A stretch of DNA of 64,000 nucleotides, from assembly GCA_035578905.1 (NCBI GenBank), contig JAQJVL010000425.1, positions 62,001 through 126,000 of the forward strand, in the 5' to 3' direction. Source of the DNA: Stictocephala bisonia. Lineage: Eukaryota; Arthropoda; Insecta; Hemiptera; Membracidae. The notes under the pieces are model-generated. The model did no database searches. It saw only the letters and a program-made list of their open reading frames with translations, and had not been told where the DNA came from. Each line of letters opens with the position of its first letter. Position 1 is the stretch's first letter. The translations under genes and the position numbers were made by a program. Positions 45,005 through 55,450 of the stretch are shown here, one piece after another.

Positions 45005-45300
45005 TGCACGTCTTGCATGCCAACCCTGTCACTCACTGGGTCCGTAACACCTTGGCCTTTCGCCTTGGACAGTGACTTTTGACTGCAAATATTAGTAGGT
45101 AAACTCTATTAGCAAAAATATAATATTAAATTTATTTACAGTATCTCATTCGCAATACTTGCTTTGCTGCCTATTTATTAGTATATTCACCCAATGATAT
45201 TACTTAACCTTTTTAGAACATGTTCATTTTTTTTTAACAGCAGAAGATTAATTAAATGAATAAAATAATTGCATTAGATTACCATTGAAACCTGAAAGTC
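45005..45300 (+). repeat. Repeat family B, fullest copy
   Basis: Begins CTGCACGTCTTGCATGCCAA and runs through TTGGCCTTTCGCCTTGG, ATATTAAATTTATTTACAGT and TTTAACAGCAGAAGATTAA. It matches 50440-50690 inverted and 8450-8690 directly. Repeat family C follows immediately, so B and C may be parts of one element. Confidence 0.6.
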
Positions 45301-45302
45301 CA

Positions 45303-45490
45303 GTATGGCCGAAAAACATACTTTGAGGGATTCTATGCCCTTCAGGGTGAACATAATGAATAATTAAGACCTAATTGCATAACTACAAACAGAGGCAAAT
45401 TTTTTCATACCTCAACCGTTTAAATTAGTCAAGAAATACAGGAGGAGTTGCGTCAACAAAAAAATGCTTCACATATTACATATAAGGATG
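45303..45490 (+). repeat. Repeat family C, copy 2
   Basis: Corresponds to 13466-13650; see that entry for shared blocks. Confidence 0.5.
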
Positions 45491-45561
45491 TTTTTAATGA
45501 AGCGCGAAGTAGGCTGATTTTTTTCTAGGTGACTAGTAGCCCGGAAACCACATTTGATTTA

Positions 45562-46217
45562 CAGTAGAATTCCAATTATCTGATTCAATTGGTACCAGAC
45601 CCTATTCGGATACTAAAATATTTGTATAGTCAGATTTGTGTCTAGAAGCAGTCCATTTTATTTAATTACTCCATTTAATTAAATGCATGTATGTTGAAGT
45701 GGAACATAAAACAATATTTTAAATGAGAAATGGCATTTATTATTTAATTAATTGCAGTTTAGTTACATACTAAAGTGTACTATTATGTGTATTTATGTAC
45801 CATCCTGTAAATGAATGCTATTGCTTGCGAAACATGTTAGTTAAATATGCTCCATATGTTTGACGCTCTTCTCCCTTTTTGGGCAGCCAGGTTGCACATC
45901 CACTTGACAAAGGGAACGACATAAAGTAAGTAGACAATACATTATCCCTATCGCATTATGTTTACTGGCAGAATTTGGAATTGTTCTTTTAAGATGATGT
46001 TACAGTGTACAGTATGTATTGAGGCATATTATGTGTTATTATTGTAATACATGTATGATTTATCTTTCTAAGGATTAAAAACACTACTCTTTGTTTTTTT
46101 ATGCTTTTAGTTTTTTTTCCAGAACAAAATTTATACACTGAAGATTGTAAGATTTCTTTTATGTCATTCTGAAAGCAATCCGGATAATCAGCGATTCGGA
46201 TGATTGAAGTTCCACTG
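45562..46217. mobile_element. Non-autonomous Tigger-type element, 656 bp
   Basis: TA flanks (45560-45561 and 46218-46219) and ends CAGTAGAATTCCAATTATCT and, reversed, CAGTGGAACTTCAATCATCC. Additional terminal-like motifs (ATCCGGATTG; GGATAATCAGCGATTCGGAT) sit just inside. No coding capacity. Confidence 0.78.
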
Positions 46218-46221
46218 TACA

Positions 46222-47225
46222 TTGCTAATGGCAGAGCCATACTGACAGGTGAACGTGGAACCGACAGTGATTCTGTATTTGGCATTCAGCAAGCAGATTT
46301 TTCTGAGAATGACGACGATTAGGATGTGAACCCAATTTATCTACTAGTGTCTGATAAGGACAATTATTCTGATAGTTCAGGAAACGAGAGTATTTATGAA
46401 GTAGACAATAGTGAAGTTGCAGGCCCAAGTTATAAAAATCAGCAAAAAACTCTACTGCCAAAAATTTTAAGTCTTTAAAAAACACATTAAAGCCTAAACA
46501 AAAAACTGCTACAAAAAACCAAAACAAAAAACAGTCTAAATACAATTATGATTGGAAAAAATATATATTTGCACTGAAAATCACAAATTTGGTATGACTT
46601 AAATAGTCGAATCATTAATCCTGAATGTTATCCATATCTTACATTTGAAGTAAATGTTTTGAAAAAATATTACCTGATGAGGCTTTAGAATGCATAGTTG
46701 CTGAAACTAACAGACAGTATCAGTATCTTGCTTTGTATGTTCCCTTATCTAAGAAGTCTAGGCTAAGCCAGTTGGTACCTTTGACTGTCAAAGAATTTAA
46801 AGTATTTATTGGTATCACTTTACTTATGGTCCATAAAAAGCAATCGTTACAAGGTTGCTTGATCCTTATTTCAATAAGGGACATTGCCTTTTTATTGACA
46901 ATTGGTACAGTAGCCCTATAATATTTACATCTCAATAAAACCGATGCCATTGTGGATCTGTACAGACTGACAGAGTGGGACTGCGATAATTTAAAGAGGA
47001 GTTGCGTGTTGGAAAAAGGAAAGTGATGAATGATGGAATTAATATTGTTGTCAGATGGATTGAAAAAAAATGTAGTCATGACTACCTATGAACATAAGGA
47101 TGAAGTTGTTCGATCACATAAGATTTAGTATAAATCTAAAGAACCTGTCATAAAACCAAAATACATTCAAGAATACAACAGCAACATGAAAGTGGTATAC
47201 AGAACAGACATAATAATAGAAAATA
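46222..47225 (+). pseudogene. piggyBac-type transposase remnant
   Basis: Plus-strand frames give an acidic N-terminus (QADFSENDDD, then DSSGNESIYEVDNSEVAGPS), a SQLVPLTVKEFKVFIGITLL block followed by MVHKKQSLQ, a degenerate middle (NKTDAIVDLYRLTEWD), and a C-terminal part VVVRWIEKKNVVMTTYEHKD, PVIKPKYIQEYNSNM, VVYRTD. The last corresponds to the KP..I..YN..M.GVDR.D motif of DDE_Tnp_1_7 transposases. The region with the first catalytic Asp is not recognisable. It starts right after the Tigger-type element and ends where a jockey-type RT begins. Confidence 0.75.
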
Positions 47226-47238
47226 TGGAAAATGTTAG

Positions 47239-48480
47239 GTGAACTCAAATATAGTTAAAAGAACTGTTCATTCATTTAGTCAACTTATCAGCTCTCCATT
47301 TTTATTTAACGTGTATACTGCTGACATCCCAATCACCAAGTCAAGAGAATTAATATATTCAGACGATATTGCTTTAGCTTATCAAAATAAGGACTTCACA
47401 GCTATTGAAGAAACACTCACAAAGAAACAAACAACCTTCGAAGAATATTTTAGAACCTGGAAGCTGAAGCTTAACCCATTAAAAACCAAAGTAGCCTGCT
47501 TCCACCTACGTAATTGACTGGCTAATCGAAAATTATATATCTTTCTAAATGGTGTAATAAAACTTCACCACAATGATCATCCACAGTATCTGGGAGTAGC
47601 GTTAGTTCGATCGCTGACGTTTAAAAGCCATCTTCAAAAAACAACAGCTAAAATTAAAACCTATTTAATTTTATGAACCTATTAATTTGTTATGATGTAG
47701 GCCAATGTACTACATCATATTGCTGAAACAACTTGGGGAGCCAACACACTGTTTTGTCACTGGTGCCAACAACCTGCGTACTACTGTTTTGTCACTGGTT
47801 TTTTCAGCTGCTGAATACAGTGCTCCTTTATGGCTAAATAGTGCACACACAAAAGCAATTGATGTCCAACTCAATAGAGCCATGACAGCTATTAGTGGTA
47901 CACTCATGGCAACTCCACTACCTTGGCTTCCGGTGCAGTGCAATGTAGCTCCTCCAGAAATAAGACGTCAGGAGGCACTACCTAAAGAATTCAACTAGAT
48001 TTTGAATGCCCTGCACCTCCCCACTATCCAGGATCTCCCACGTCAGAAGGTCACTTAAAATCTCCAAACCCGCCTCTACATGCTGCTTTCCAGTTGAGCA
48101 GATCAAATTTATCACCCAATACTAGATGGCTATAGCATGGGACAGTTTTGATAGACAAAATAAGTTCCTTATTAAAGATCCGTCAATACCTGTAGGTGAG
48201 ATAAACCTGCTTCGTAGGGTGTAGACACTGTTGAATCGGTTCTAAACTGGAGTGGGCAGATGTAACTACTGGAAATACAAATGGGGATTGACAGTAGTTC
48301 AGTCATGTAATTGCAAGGAGTCTATACAAACAATGGATCACATAGTTTTAGAGTGCCCCTTTGCTGTTTTACGGAGGGATTATCTATCATAAATAGAATC
48401 AGTGATGCAGGTCTTAAATGGTTTGATGGGTTGGATTTAGATTTTTGTGACAGGAGATCATTTGCTATTTATTTATTTTT
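47239..48480 (+). pseudogene. Jockey-type LINE RT, C-terminal half
   Basis: SPFLFNVYTADIP opens the palm, then LIYSDDIALAYQNKDF (YADD reads YSDD), WKLKLNPLKTKVACFHLRN, and after stops HPQYLGVALVRSLTFKSHLQ, AAEYSAPLWLNSAHT, VQLNRAMTAISGT, LPWLPVQCNVAPPEIRRQEA, and YWKYKWGLTVVQSCNC with QTMDHIVLECP. This is the thumb and C-terminal Cys-containing module of jockey/BS-like LINEs. Many stops; the 5' part is lost, as is usual after incomplete reverse transcription. Confidence 0.82.
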
Positions 48481-48592
48481 AATTTTTATTATAATGTAAT
48501 AACTTATGGGCTTTTTTCAAGTATAAAACTCAGATTTTACATAATTTTAAATTGAAAATAAAAATGGTAGCTGACAAAAACCATACAATATA

Positions 48593-48900
48593 CAGTGGAA
48601 CCTTGATAGCACGAGCCTCAATAGCACAAAATCTTCGATAGCTCACATTTTTTCAAATCCCCTTGAATCTTCCATAACACTCATTGTTAAAATAACCTTT
48701 ATAATACAAATTTTACGGACCAACTACCTCAATAACACAAATTTTATTTTATTTTCAAGACAATGAGAGCACGAAATCAAAACCTCCATAGCACAAATAT
48801 CAATAGCCAAACTCTCTATACCATGAATTCAACTTCTCTAAGACAAATTCCCATGGTCAAAACCTCAGTAAGAGGAAGGAATATTTCCATTTTATTCGTG
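48593..48900 (+). mobile_element. Tigger-type left end with a run of sub-terminal repeats
   Basis: TA then CAGTGGAACCTTGATAGCAC at 48593, followed by about ten degenerate copies of a 17-25-bp motif, C(C/A)TC(A/C)ATAGCAC(A/G)AA (for example CTCAATAGCACAAA, CTCAATAACACAAA, CTCCATAGCACAAA). The right end was not found. These resemble repeated transposase-binding sites. Confidence 0.7.
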
Positions 48901-49520
48901 TTGAAACAGGAAGCCTGACTTCCGTTTGGCGCGACTGCTGGTACAATACCAACCTGGAATTAGAAGCAACCTATGAGTAGGGTTGCCATACGTCTGTATT
49001 TTGTACGGCCTGTTTGTATTTTACATTCAATGTCCGTGTCCGAATCATACAAAGAAAAAACCGAGTAAATGTCCGTATTTTTCTTTCTATTAACATTAAA
49101 AAGTATATATTTTAAATATTTAATATTGTAAAAAATACAAACATATATTACTATAATTACTTCGGGCAATCATCAATCGACACTCCTGAGAGGTTGTATA
49201 ATGTCTCACATACTATGGCTCTATTATTATAATACCATACACTTCCCTCCCCCTAAAAAAAGTTTTTCAACTCTTGAAATTGGCCGAAAATAAAGTGTGA
49301 AAATGTTGAAAGAGTGTTGGAGTTTGCCTTTCTCTCTGAGTCCCTCAGCACCAGTTGAATGAGTTTTATTCTAAGGGACACCTTTCAATTAGACTGTCAG
49401 TGGAGAAGGGCAAAGCTGTTCTGAGCATGAAACTACCTAAGGGGAGAATAAAGTGTGTTTTGAAGCCAGTTTTAAACATCACATAAGTATTTATTTAGAA
49501 ATTGTTCGTGCATTAGAATT
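48901..49520. other. Unassigned stretch
   Basis: Contains TAGGGTTGCCATACGTCTGT at about 48977, which looks like the end of a DNA transposon, but no partner was found. No coding sequence. Confidence 0.35.
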
Positions 49521-49690
49521 GCTGACGTGGTGGCTCATTGGCTAAGGCAACTGCGGTGAACAAGGTCCAAGGTTTGAATCCCCAACTGAGCTAACAATCA
49601 GTACTTCACTCCTTGAATAAAGTTCATGCACAAGTATGTAAGGTCATGTAAGCTGGTGAGCGAAGTAAAAAAAGAAAAAATATATATATA
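49521..49690 (+). mobile_element. tRNA-derived SINE
   Basis: A-box-like TGGCTCATTGG (about 49531-49541) and B-box-like GGTTTGAATCC (49571-49581) are spaced as in a tRNA, followed by a non-tRNA body and an A-rich/(TA)n tail from about 49668. The head is related to that of the SINE at 43519. Confidence 0.82.
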
Positions 49691-50439
49691 TAAAATTTAA
49701 GTACTTTTTAGTCAAGTTAAGTCATACATTATTTAATACCTTAGTTAATTCCAACTCTTCCATTGTGTTTTCTATAAATTTGACATCAAATTGCTTAAGT
49801 TTTATGAAAGTGTTTTTTTTATATATTTACTAAAATAAATTTATTAATTATATCTTATGAGTTATTCAAATTTATATGTAAATATACCTAATTATTTCAA
49901 ACAATAGATTTTTTTCAGGATATTAGTTTTTATAAGTAACGCAAGTCTTGTTCCGAATACACTACTCTACTACAGCTAGAATAATTGTTCTTTAACAACA
50001 ACAAACATCACATGAACGGATCACACTACTTACTTAAAGGGTATTTAGCCAGCACTGATGTCTGTTTATCACGGCTGGGATGGCGATACTTGGACCTGAA
50101 GTAATCCATGTATAACAAATGATATATAGATTCTGACTCACTCATTCATCACTAATTCTTCAACTTCCCCATGTAGGCAGAGAACTGATATTTTGTACAC
50201 TGTTTCTTTAGGTTTTAAATGGGACAAATAAAGTATTTTCATCTTGATAAAGTACTTCTAAGGGGTAGAAAACGCCCTTAAAAGATTGTTACATAAGGAT
50301 AACATTGGTTTGATTTTAGTAAATCAATAACAGCTGTTTTGTAAATAAATAAACACGTATATTTTGTATGTTATATTATTGATGTATTTTTAATATTATA
50401 CTAGGAGTTTAATATTCAGCTGTTAAACAACAACAAATG
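49691..50439. other. AT-rich DNA without recognised features
   Basis: No gene or repeat assigned. Confidence 0.3.
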
Positions 50440-50690
50440 AAATTAACACGTTTGAAATAGGCTAAGTAATACCATTTGTTATTCATACTAATAAATAGGT
50501 AGCAAAGCAAGTAGTGTGAGATACTGTAAATAAATTTAATATTGTGATTTTTCGTTATAGAGGTATGTTACTATTATTTGTAGTCAAAATCACATATTGG
50601 CCAAAGGCCGAGGTATATTGAGTGCAGTGAGCGTCAGGGTTGGCACGCAAAGCATGCAGAGACACAGTAATTAATATTTGTCGTATGTAG
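50440..50690 (-). repeat. Repeat family B, inverted copy
   Basis: The reverse complement runs CTGCATGCTTTGCGTGCCAA, CTCGGCCTTTGGCC, ATCACAATATTAAATTTATT, TTTACAGTATCTCA, ATTACTTAGCC, TTTAACAGCTGA, in the same order as at 45005-45300. Confidence 0.68.
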
Positions 50691-51062
50691 AAAAATAACA
50701 GCTGTTTTAAATTACTGATTTTAGTAAATAGAAGTATGTATTAAAGTCAATAAAGTCATAGTTTTATTTTTAGTTATTTATTTATGGATGGGAGGGGATA
50801 TAACTTAAGGGAAGGGGGGTCATAACCCTAAATAAGCCAAAATAAACCCAGCATATTTTTGCATAAGAAACATTTACTGTCGCTGCAGAAATTATGTGCA
50901 GCGGAGTTTGAAGGTTGTTTTTTAAAGAACTAAGAGGCCTACAAAGAATCTAATCACGCAATTGGTTTTCTCATTTAATTGTACGTTATCCACATAAATT
51001 TTTAAATTTCATTACAAGTTTTAATTTTTTATCCCAGTTGGAAAAAAGTACCAGAACTTTTA

Positions 51063-51864
51063 CTAGTTTTCACTGTAAATCAAATTTACTCCATTATTAC
51101 TTAAAAACTTGTCAATATTGCATTTATATTTTAATACCTGGTTGATAAGAATGTTTTCTTTAACTTTTATAAATTTTATAATTTTAACTTTTTGAGAAAA
51201 AATGTTCTTATCAATTCCCTGAAACATTGTTTTATTGGCTTCTATGATCATAATTGTTCGTGATAGTTTTAGAGATTGCTTGACACAGTTTTCTCTTCCC
51301 TTTCAGTCTTAAGTGCAATCCATGACTTGTGTGGTCATCCCTTGTCATACGTATATTACTCATGATTAACATGTGGGGGGTGTTAACAGCTAAATCAATT
51401 ATTTTCTTGTTCATTACTCTATTGATTCTCTGTATTGTACTATTGTAGGATGGTTTATCAAATCTTAATAAAATGCCGGGAAATATGACATTTGTTTTTT
51501 CAGTTATATTTTTGATAATATTAAAATCCAAGTTTTCTTTTTTTGAATTATTTATCATATCTGGAATGTCATTAGAGCCGCCTATTACCACTACATAGTC
51601 CTTTTTTGTAAACGATGAAATCAGTTTATTTACCCCCTTCGTTACATCTTGAAATCTTGCATTTGGTTTAAATATTGTCATTACTTTGTAGTCACTCTGG
51701 AGTTCATCTTGTAATATTTGCTGACACTTGCGACCATGACTATCTGCAATAATTAACACTCTGGACTTATGTATTCCATGTTTATTCTTTCGTGGCTGCT
51801 GGTTCTGATGACTGAGTATCTGTATTCTTCTCTTCCAAGCTTGAGTAAATGTTATTATCGACAT
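51063..51864 (-). pseudogene. SGNH esterase domain of the second LINE copy
   Basis: RVLIIADSHGRKCQQIL (Ser block), YVVVIGGSNDIPDMI (Asn block), and near 51310 DDHTSHGLHLRLKGKRKL (His block, with HGLH again in place of DxxH). The frame stops near 51232; a further open piece in another frame (51251-51063) may be the C-terminal end. Residues Ser, Gly, Asn and His of the SGNH set are all present. Confidence 0.8.
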
Positions 51865-52168
51865 AATTATGAGATTGAATTAACTTGAGATTATTGTGTC
51901 TATTTGATCTGAGAGGCACTTTTTCCCATTGGCTATCATATATATTAGAATGAATATTTGATGCTTGAGTAGGTTCCTGCGTACCAATACTCAAAGTGAC
52001 ACAAGAGTGCATGTCGTTATGTCCCCTCAATGTGCAATGATCATCTAACATCAATGTGTGCAGTACCTCCCTAGATATGTCATACTTGTTATATAGAATA
52101 TATGCTAAAAGAGACCTCTTTTCTATTAATTTCTTCTCTGATATAGCAATCAATATGTTAAAACTCAT
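51782..52168 (-). pseudogene. Linker between protease and esterase, second LINE copy
   Basis: Reads KKLIEKRSLLAYILYNKYDI with SREVLHTLM, which matches IDCIKKRSLLAFIFTNTCSR and GTLQSLM in the first copy. That shows the two ORF1 regions are homologous end to end and not only in the enzymatic domains. It then becomes polar and disordered and ends where the esterase frame takes over. Confidence 0.72.
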
Positions 52169-52199
52169 AAAGGTTTGACCTCTTAATTCCCTCCTTTAT

Positions 52200-52874
52200 T
52201 ATTTTCGTTATAAAGAATTCAACTGTATAAACCACAAAAATATCACAATCATACCCATTCTGTTGTTGGGGGCTTTCCAAGTGGATAATGTTAGGTTTTT
52301 TTATTATTTTCCCTTGCTATATAATTCTGGAGTTTCCTTGCTGTAACTTCAGCGTAAACCATATTGTGATTTCTCACAGAATCAAAATGATAAAATTCGT
52401 TTAAGCTCTTGATATAAATGAGAACACTCCAGTGTGAACCAGTACTTCCTGATTTATACAGCTGTTCTGAGTCATTTATCAGTATAATTAAGACTTCATT
52501 TTTATCTATGTCAAGTGGATCAAGGAAGTGAGTATAGTCATTAACACACTTAATAGCATGACTTATAGTAGGGTTAAGTATCATACACAGTTTATTTTTC
52601 AAAAACTGATCACTTAATAAATCAAAATACTGTCTAATTGTCTCATCAAAAATCCATTGTTTACCCAAGAGCTCATTTACTGTTGAAATTTTGAAAAACT
52701 TATATCTGTCTGAACACTTTCTGGCACTATTTATATTTTCTCACTCAATCCTTTTAAAGATTTATTTAATGAAGTTTTTGGTGTTAAACTAATATTTCGC
52801 TTCTTCACCTGGGCTTTACTTCTGGTGATAACACCAGCAGAATTAGGTCTAGATGTTCTATTTACTACAGACAT
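52200..52874 (-). pseudogene. Ulp1-like protease domain of the second LINE copy
   Basis: After the start, a TAA near 52740 and a frameshift near 52680 lead into GKQWIFDETIRQYFDLLSDQ, VLIILINDSEQLYKSGSTGS, HWSVLIYIKSL (catalytic His), FYHFDSVRN (Asp). After another shift near 52290 come SPQQQNGYDCDIFVVYTVEF (Gln and Cys). All four expected active-site positions survive. The Gly usually after the Cys is Asp here (YDCDIF). The equivalent of RSLLAYI at the domain end follows in the next piece. Confidence 0.8.
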
Positions 52875-53933
52875 TTTTATAGGAAACTTTTATATAATTT
52901 ATTAGAGATAAGGTAAGTTCTGTGATAATTTTAGTTGATTATTAAAAAGTGCTTTGAGAAATATTTAAAGTTTTTTCCTAATATTTTTGTATTAATAGTA
53001 AACAAGGAAAGGCGATATTGTTTTTATTTAAATAATGACCATAAATAAAAGCACAGACTTATTTGTATTGTTATTGTTATTTGTATTGCAATAAATATTT
53101 TTCAATAAAGTTATTGTACACAATTCTTCTGAGCCAAGTTATGAGATATTTCCAGACTGAGAATAAACAATAATATTGTAAACAAGGTTCAAAGTCCATT
53201 CCAGAGATAAGCCATGAGAGACCACACTTATTGTACATCAATTAGCACAGGTGTTCAAACAATAGTCAACCAGTATTGCTCTCCTTGACTAACGTAGTGC
53301 TTCCCTTTTATCTCTTTCTGCCATAGAATTATTTCTTTGCAAATTCTTGTTATATTGTCTTTTTACTTTAACCTGTACAATAGTCAATTAAGTCTATTAA
53401 ATTCTCTGCCTAAACAGTGGTGCTAGTGTTTATTAATGTTCAGAATTCCTATGTTCAAAAAAAATTATTATACAGTAAGAACATGTGACTCTCAAGACTA
53501 CCTATAGTCTTTTCATGTAAAATGGATTTAAGTAAAAAATGTAAGTAAAATAATTAAAACTGCATCACTAGGAATATATTTATGGAGTCTGAAACCACTT
53601 CCCTGTTGTTTCTTCTATTGTTCTAACCAAAACTTGTAAAAAATTAATACACAGATAAGTCACTGCAAGTCACTGTCAGCCATATTCTTTCATCAATCCC
53701 TGTAAGTACAATACATTACTTTCATATGTGTAAGTAAATACAGTGATTTTATATTGATTCATATCAATTTAAATTTATCAATGAAAGGCCATTTTAAATT
53801 GATTAAGGCTAAGAGCATCCTTTGAAATTTGAAAGAGAACATTCAAATGTGTATCTGGCTGTGTTGAAACTCCTAAAGTCTAGGTGGTGGTATCAGCACT
53901 GAAAGGGATAATTTTATAATTAAAATGTTATAA
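52875..53933. other. AT-rich DNA without recognised features
   Basis: No exon of HCF or other gene could be recognised here. Confidence 0.3.
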
Positions 53934-54483
53934 TGGGTAGAAAAAAAGTATGGAAACGGTTCAGTATTTTTTAAGCATAACATGAAATGTTGCACAAAGC
54001 TGTAAACCAGTGTTATGAAGATTACATTAAAATTTTCATTGATTTTTATCATTCAGAGTATGCCTCATCAAGGATTAGTTAAAATTCTTCAATAAAAGCA
54101 TAGGTTGAGTTTGATATAAAATTAAAGGTCTATTTAGAGAGACATTAAACACTGCAAACCAGATTTCATAAGCTTCACTCTGTCTAAATTTATGGCCATT
54201 TGAATTTTAGAATTAATTTTCGTAAGAGGTAATACTTTTACTTCAATATTGGATAGCATAACCTAGATTTCACCCAATACGGCCAATACATAATCTGTAA
54301 CTGAAATGTTCAGTTATTACTATTGCTACTGCTTATTAGCAGGAGGATCATAGTCCAGTGTTTGACCTTGATCTGGCCTTGACCTTGATTTGTGTTTATT
54401 TGTAAGAACTGGCATATTGTACGCAACTCAAACTTATCTTCCCTAGAAAACTTGAATTCAGTTTTGAAATAATAATTTTAAAT

Positions 54484-55450
54484 CAATAGTGTCAAGTGCA
54501 ATGTCTCACAGTGAGTTTAAGAGAATAACGTTACTTATGATGTGTGTATATGGGGACCGACTGAACCTAGGGAGGAGCCGCTCATTTATTAAAGGCACTT
54601 TTCCTAACAGACCCCTGGTATTAGTAAGTTTACTTCAAAACTTTGAAGAAACTGGAATAATTAATGATTGTGGAATACAAGTTTAAGTTTACGAGGCCAC
54701 AAGCAGCTACAAATGAAAAAATATTTGTAGACGTATAAAAAATATTTATTAAGAATCTTAATACTTCCACTAAAAAAGTTGCTGAAGATCATGACATAAG
54801 TCACGTGTTAGTATTGAATTGTTTTACACTAATGTAAATATCCACCCTCTAAGATAACACTGACTCAAGAACATGCAGAAGATGATTTTTAAATTGAAAC
54901 AGAATTTTGTGAAATAATGATGAGAAAAGGATGAAGAAATCCACAATTTGTTAACTTCAATATTGTTTTTGGATGAAGCTACTTTCTTACTTAATGGACT
55001 CAATTATTGCCATTGACGTGGACACTACTAGAGAAGGTTAGGTTGTCCATTTTGTGTGGTAGTCAGTGTTCGGATGTTGTGTAGGGGAGAGAACTGAGTA
55101 TCAGGCTTGTCAATTGGCTGAAAATCAGACCAATACCACATGTTACAGATCCCACGTAAAGCTGTTGGTTCCTTAGTTGATCTGGCTCTTTCTAAGGAAA
55201 AGTTGGCCTTAGTTAGTAGCAATGACTACACTTGTTCATCTACACTCATTCGCCCTTCATATTCACCCATATCTCTTCAATCGGCATCCTGGTGATGAAT
55301 TATGTAAAAACACAACTGCTGTTATTGGAGTGAGGATAATCCTCACTGAATAATAGAAGGCCACAGACAAAGACCCCAAAAAGTGAATGTAAGGGCCAGA
55401 ATAATAAACTGTCATATTGTAGATACACTTGTTATTGACGGAAAAGTACC
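54484..55450 (+). pseudogene. DDE transposase remnant (DUF4817-type HTH + DDE)
   Basis: 54489-54686 reads SHSEFKRITLLMMCVYGDRL, a degenerate middle, FPNRPLVLVSLLQNFEETGI, the helix-turn-helix head seen in a group of insect Tc1/mariner-like transposases. Further on come LTQEHAEDDF, ETEFCEIMM and LDEATFLLNG (first catalytic region, FxDEAxFxLNG). After the inserted repeat A, NCCYWSEDNPH and QKVNVRARIIN continue the same protein. Several stops; inactive. The family name is from recall. Confidence 0.68.
55008..55297 (+). repeat. Repeat family A, copy 2, inserted in the transposase
   Basis: It interrupts the transposase between LNG and the HN(R)CYW motif. AATTAT occurs at 55002-55007 and 55298-55303 as a likely target duplication. 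This copy therefore defines the element's limits: start TGCCATTGACGTGGACACTA, end ...CATCCTGGTGATG. Confidence 0.78.

Larger units (their letters stand above)
51063..52874 (-). mobile_element. Second, divergent copy of the protease-plus-esterase LINE (ORF1 region only)
   Basis: Minus strand, from an ATG at 52872-52874 (MSVVNRTSRPNSAGVITRSK). It has the same order as at 3094-5352: basic N-terminus, Ulp1-like protease, linker, SGNH esterase. Endonuclease and RT are not recognisable below 51063, so this is a 5' portion. That is odd, because LINE copies usually keep the 3' end. Sequence divergence from the first copy is large, so the two represent different lineages. Confidence 0.8.

Noticed and set aside
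48977..49010. TAGGGTTGCCATACGTCTGT as a transposon end
   Set aside because: No inverted partner or target duplication could be located, so no element is called.
52291..52668. The second protease copy as a domesticated host protease gene
   Set aside because: Frameshifts within the catalytic domain and linkage to the SGNH remnant show it is a decayed LINE ORF1.
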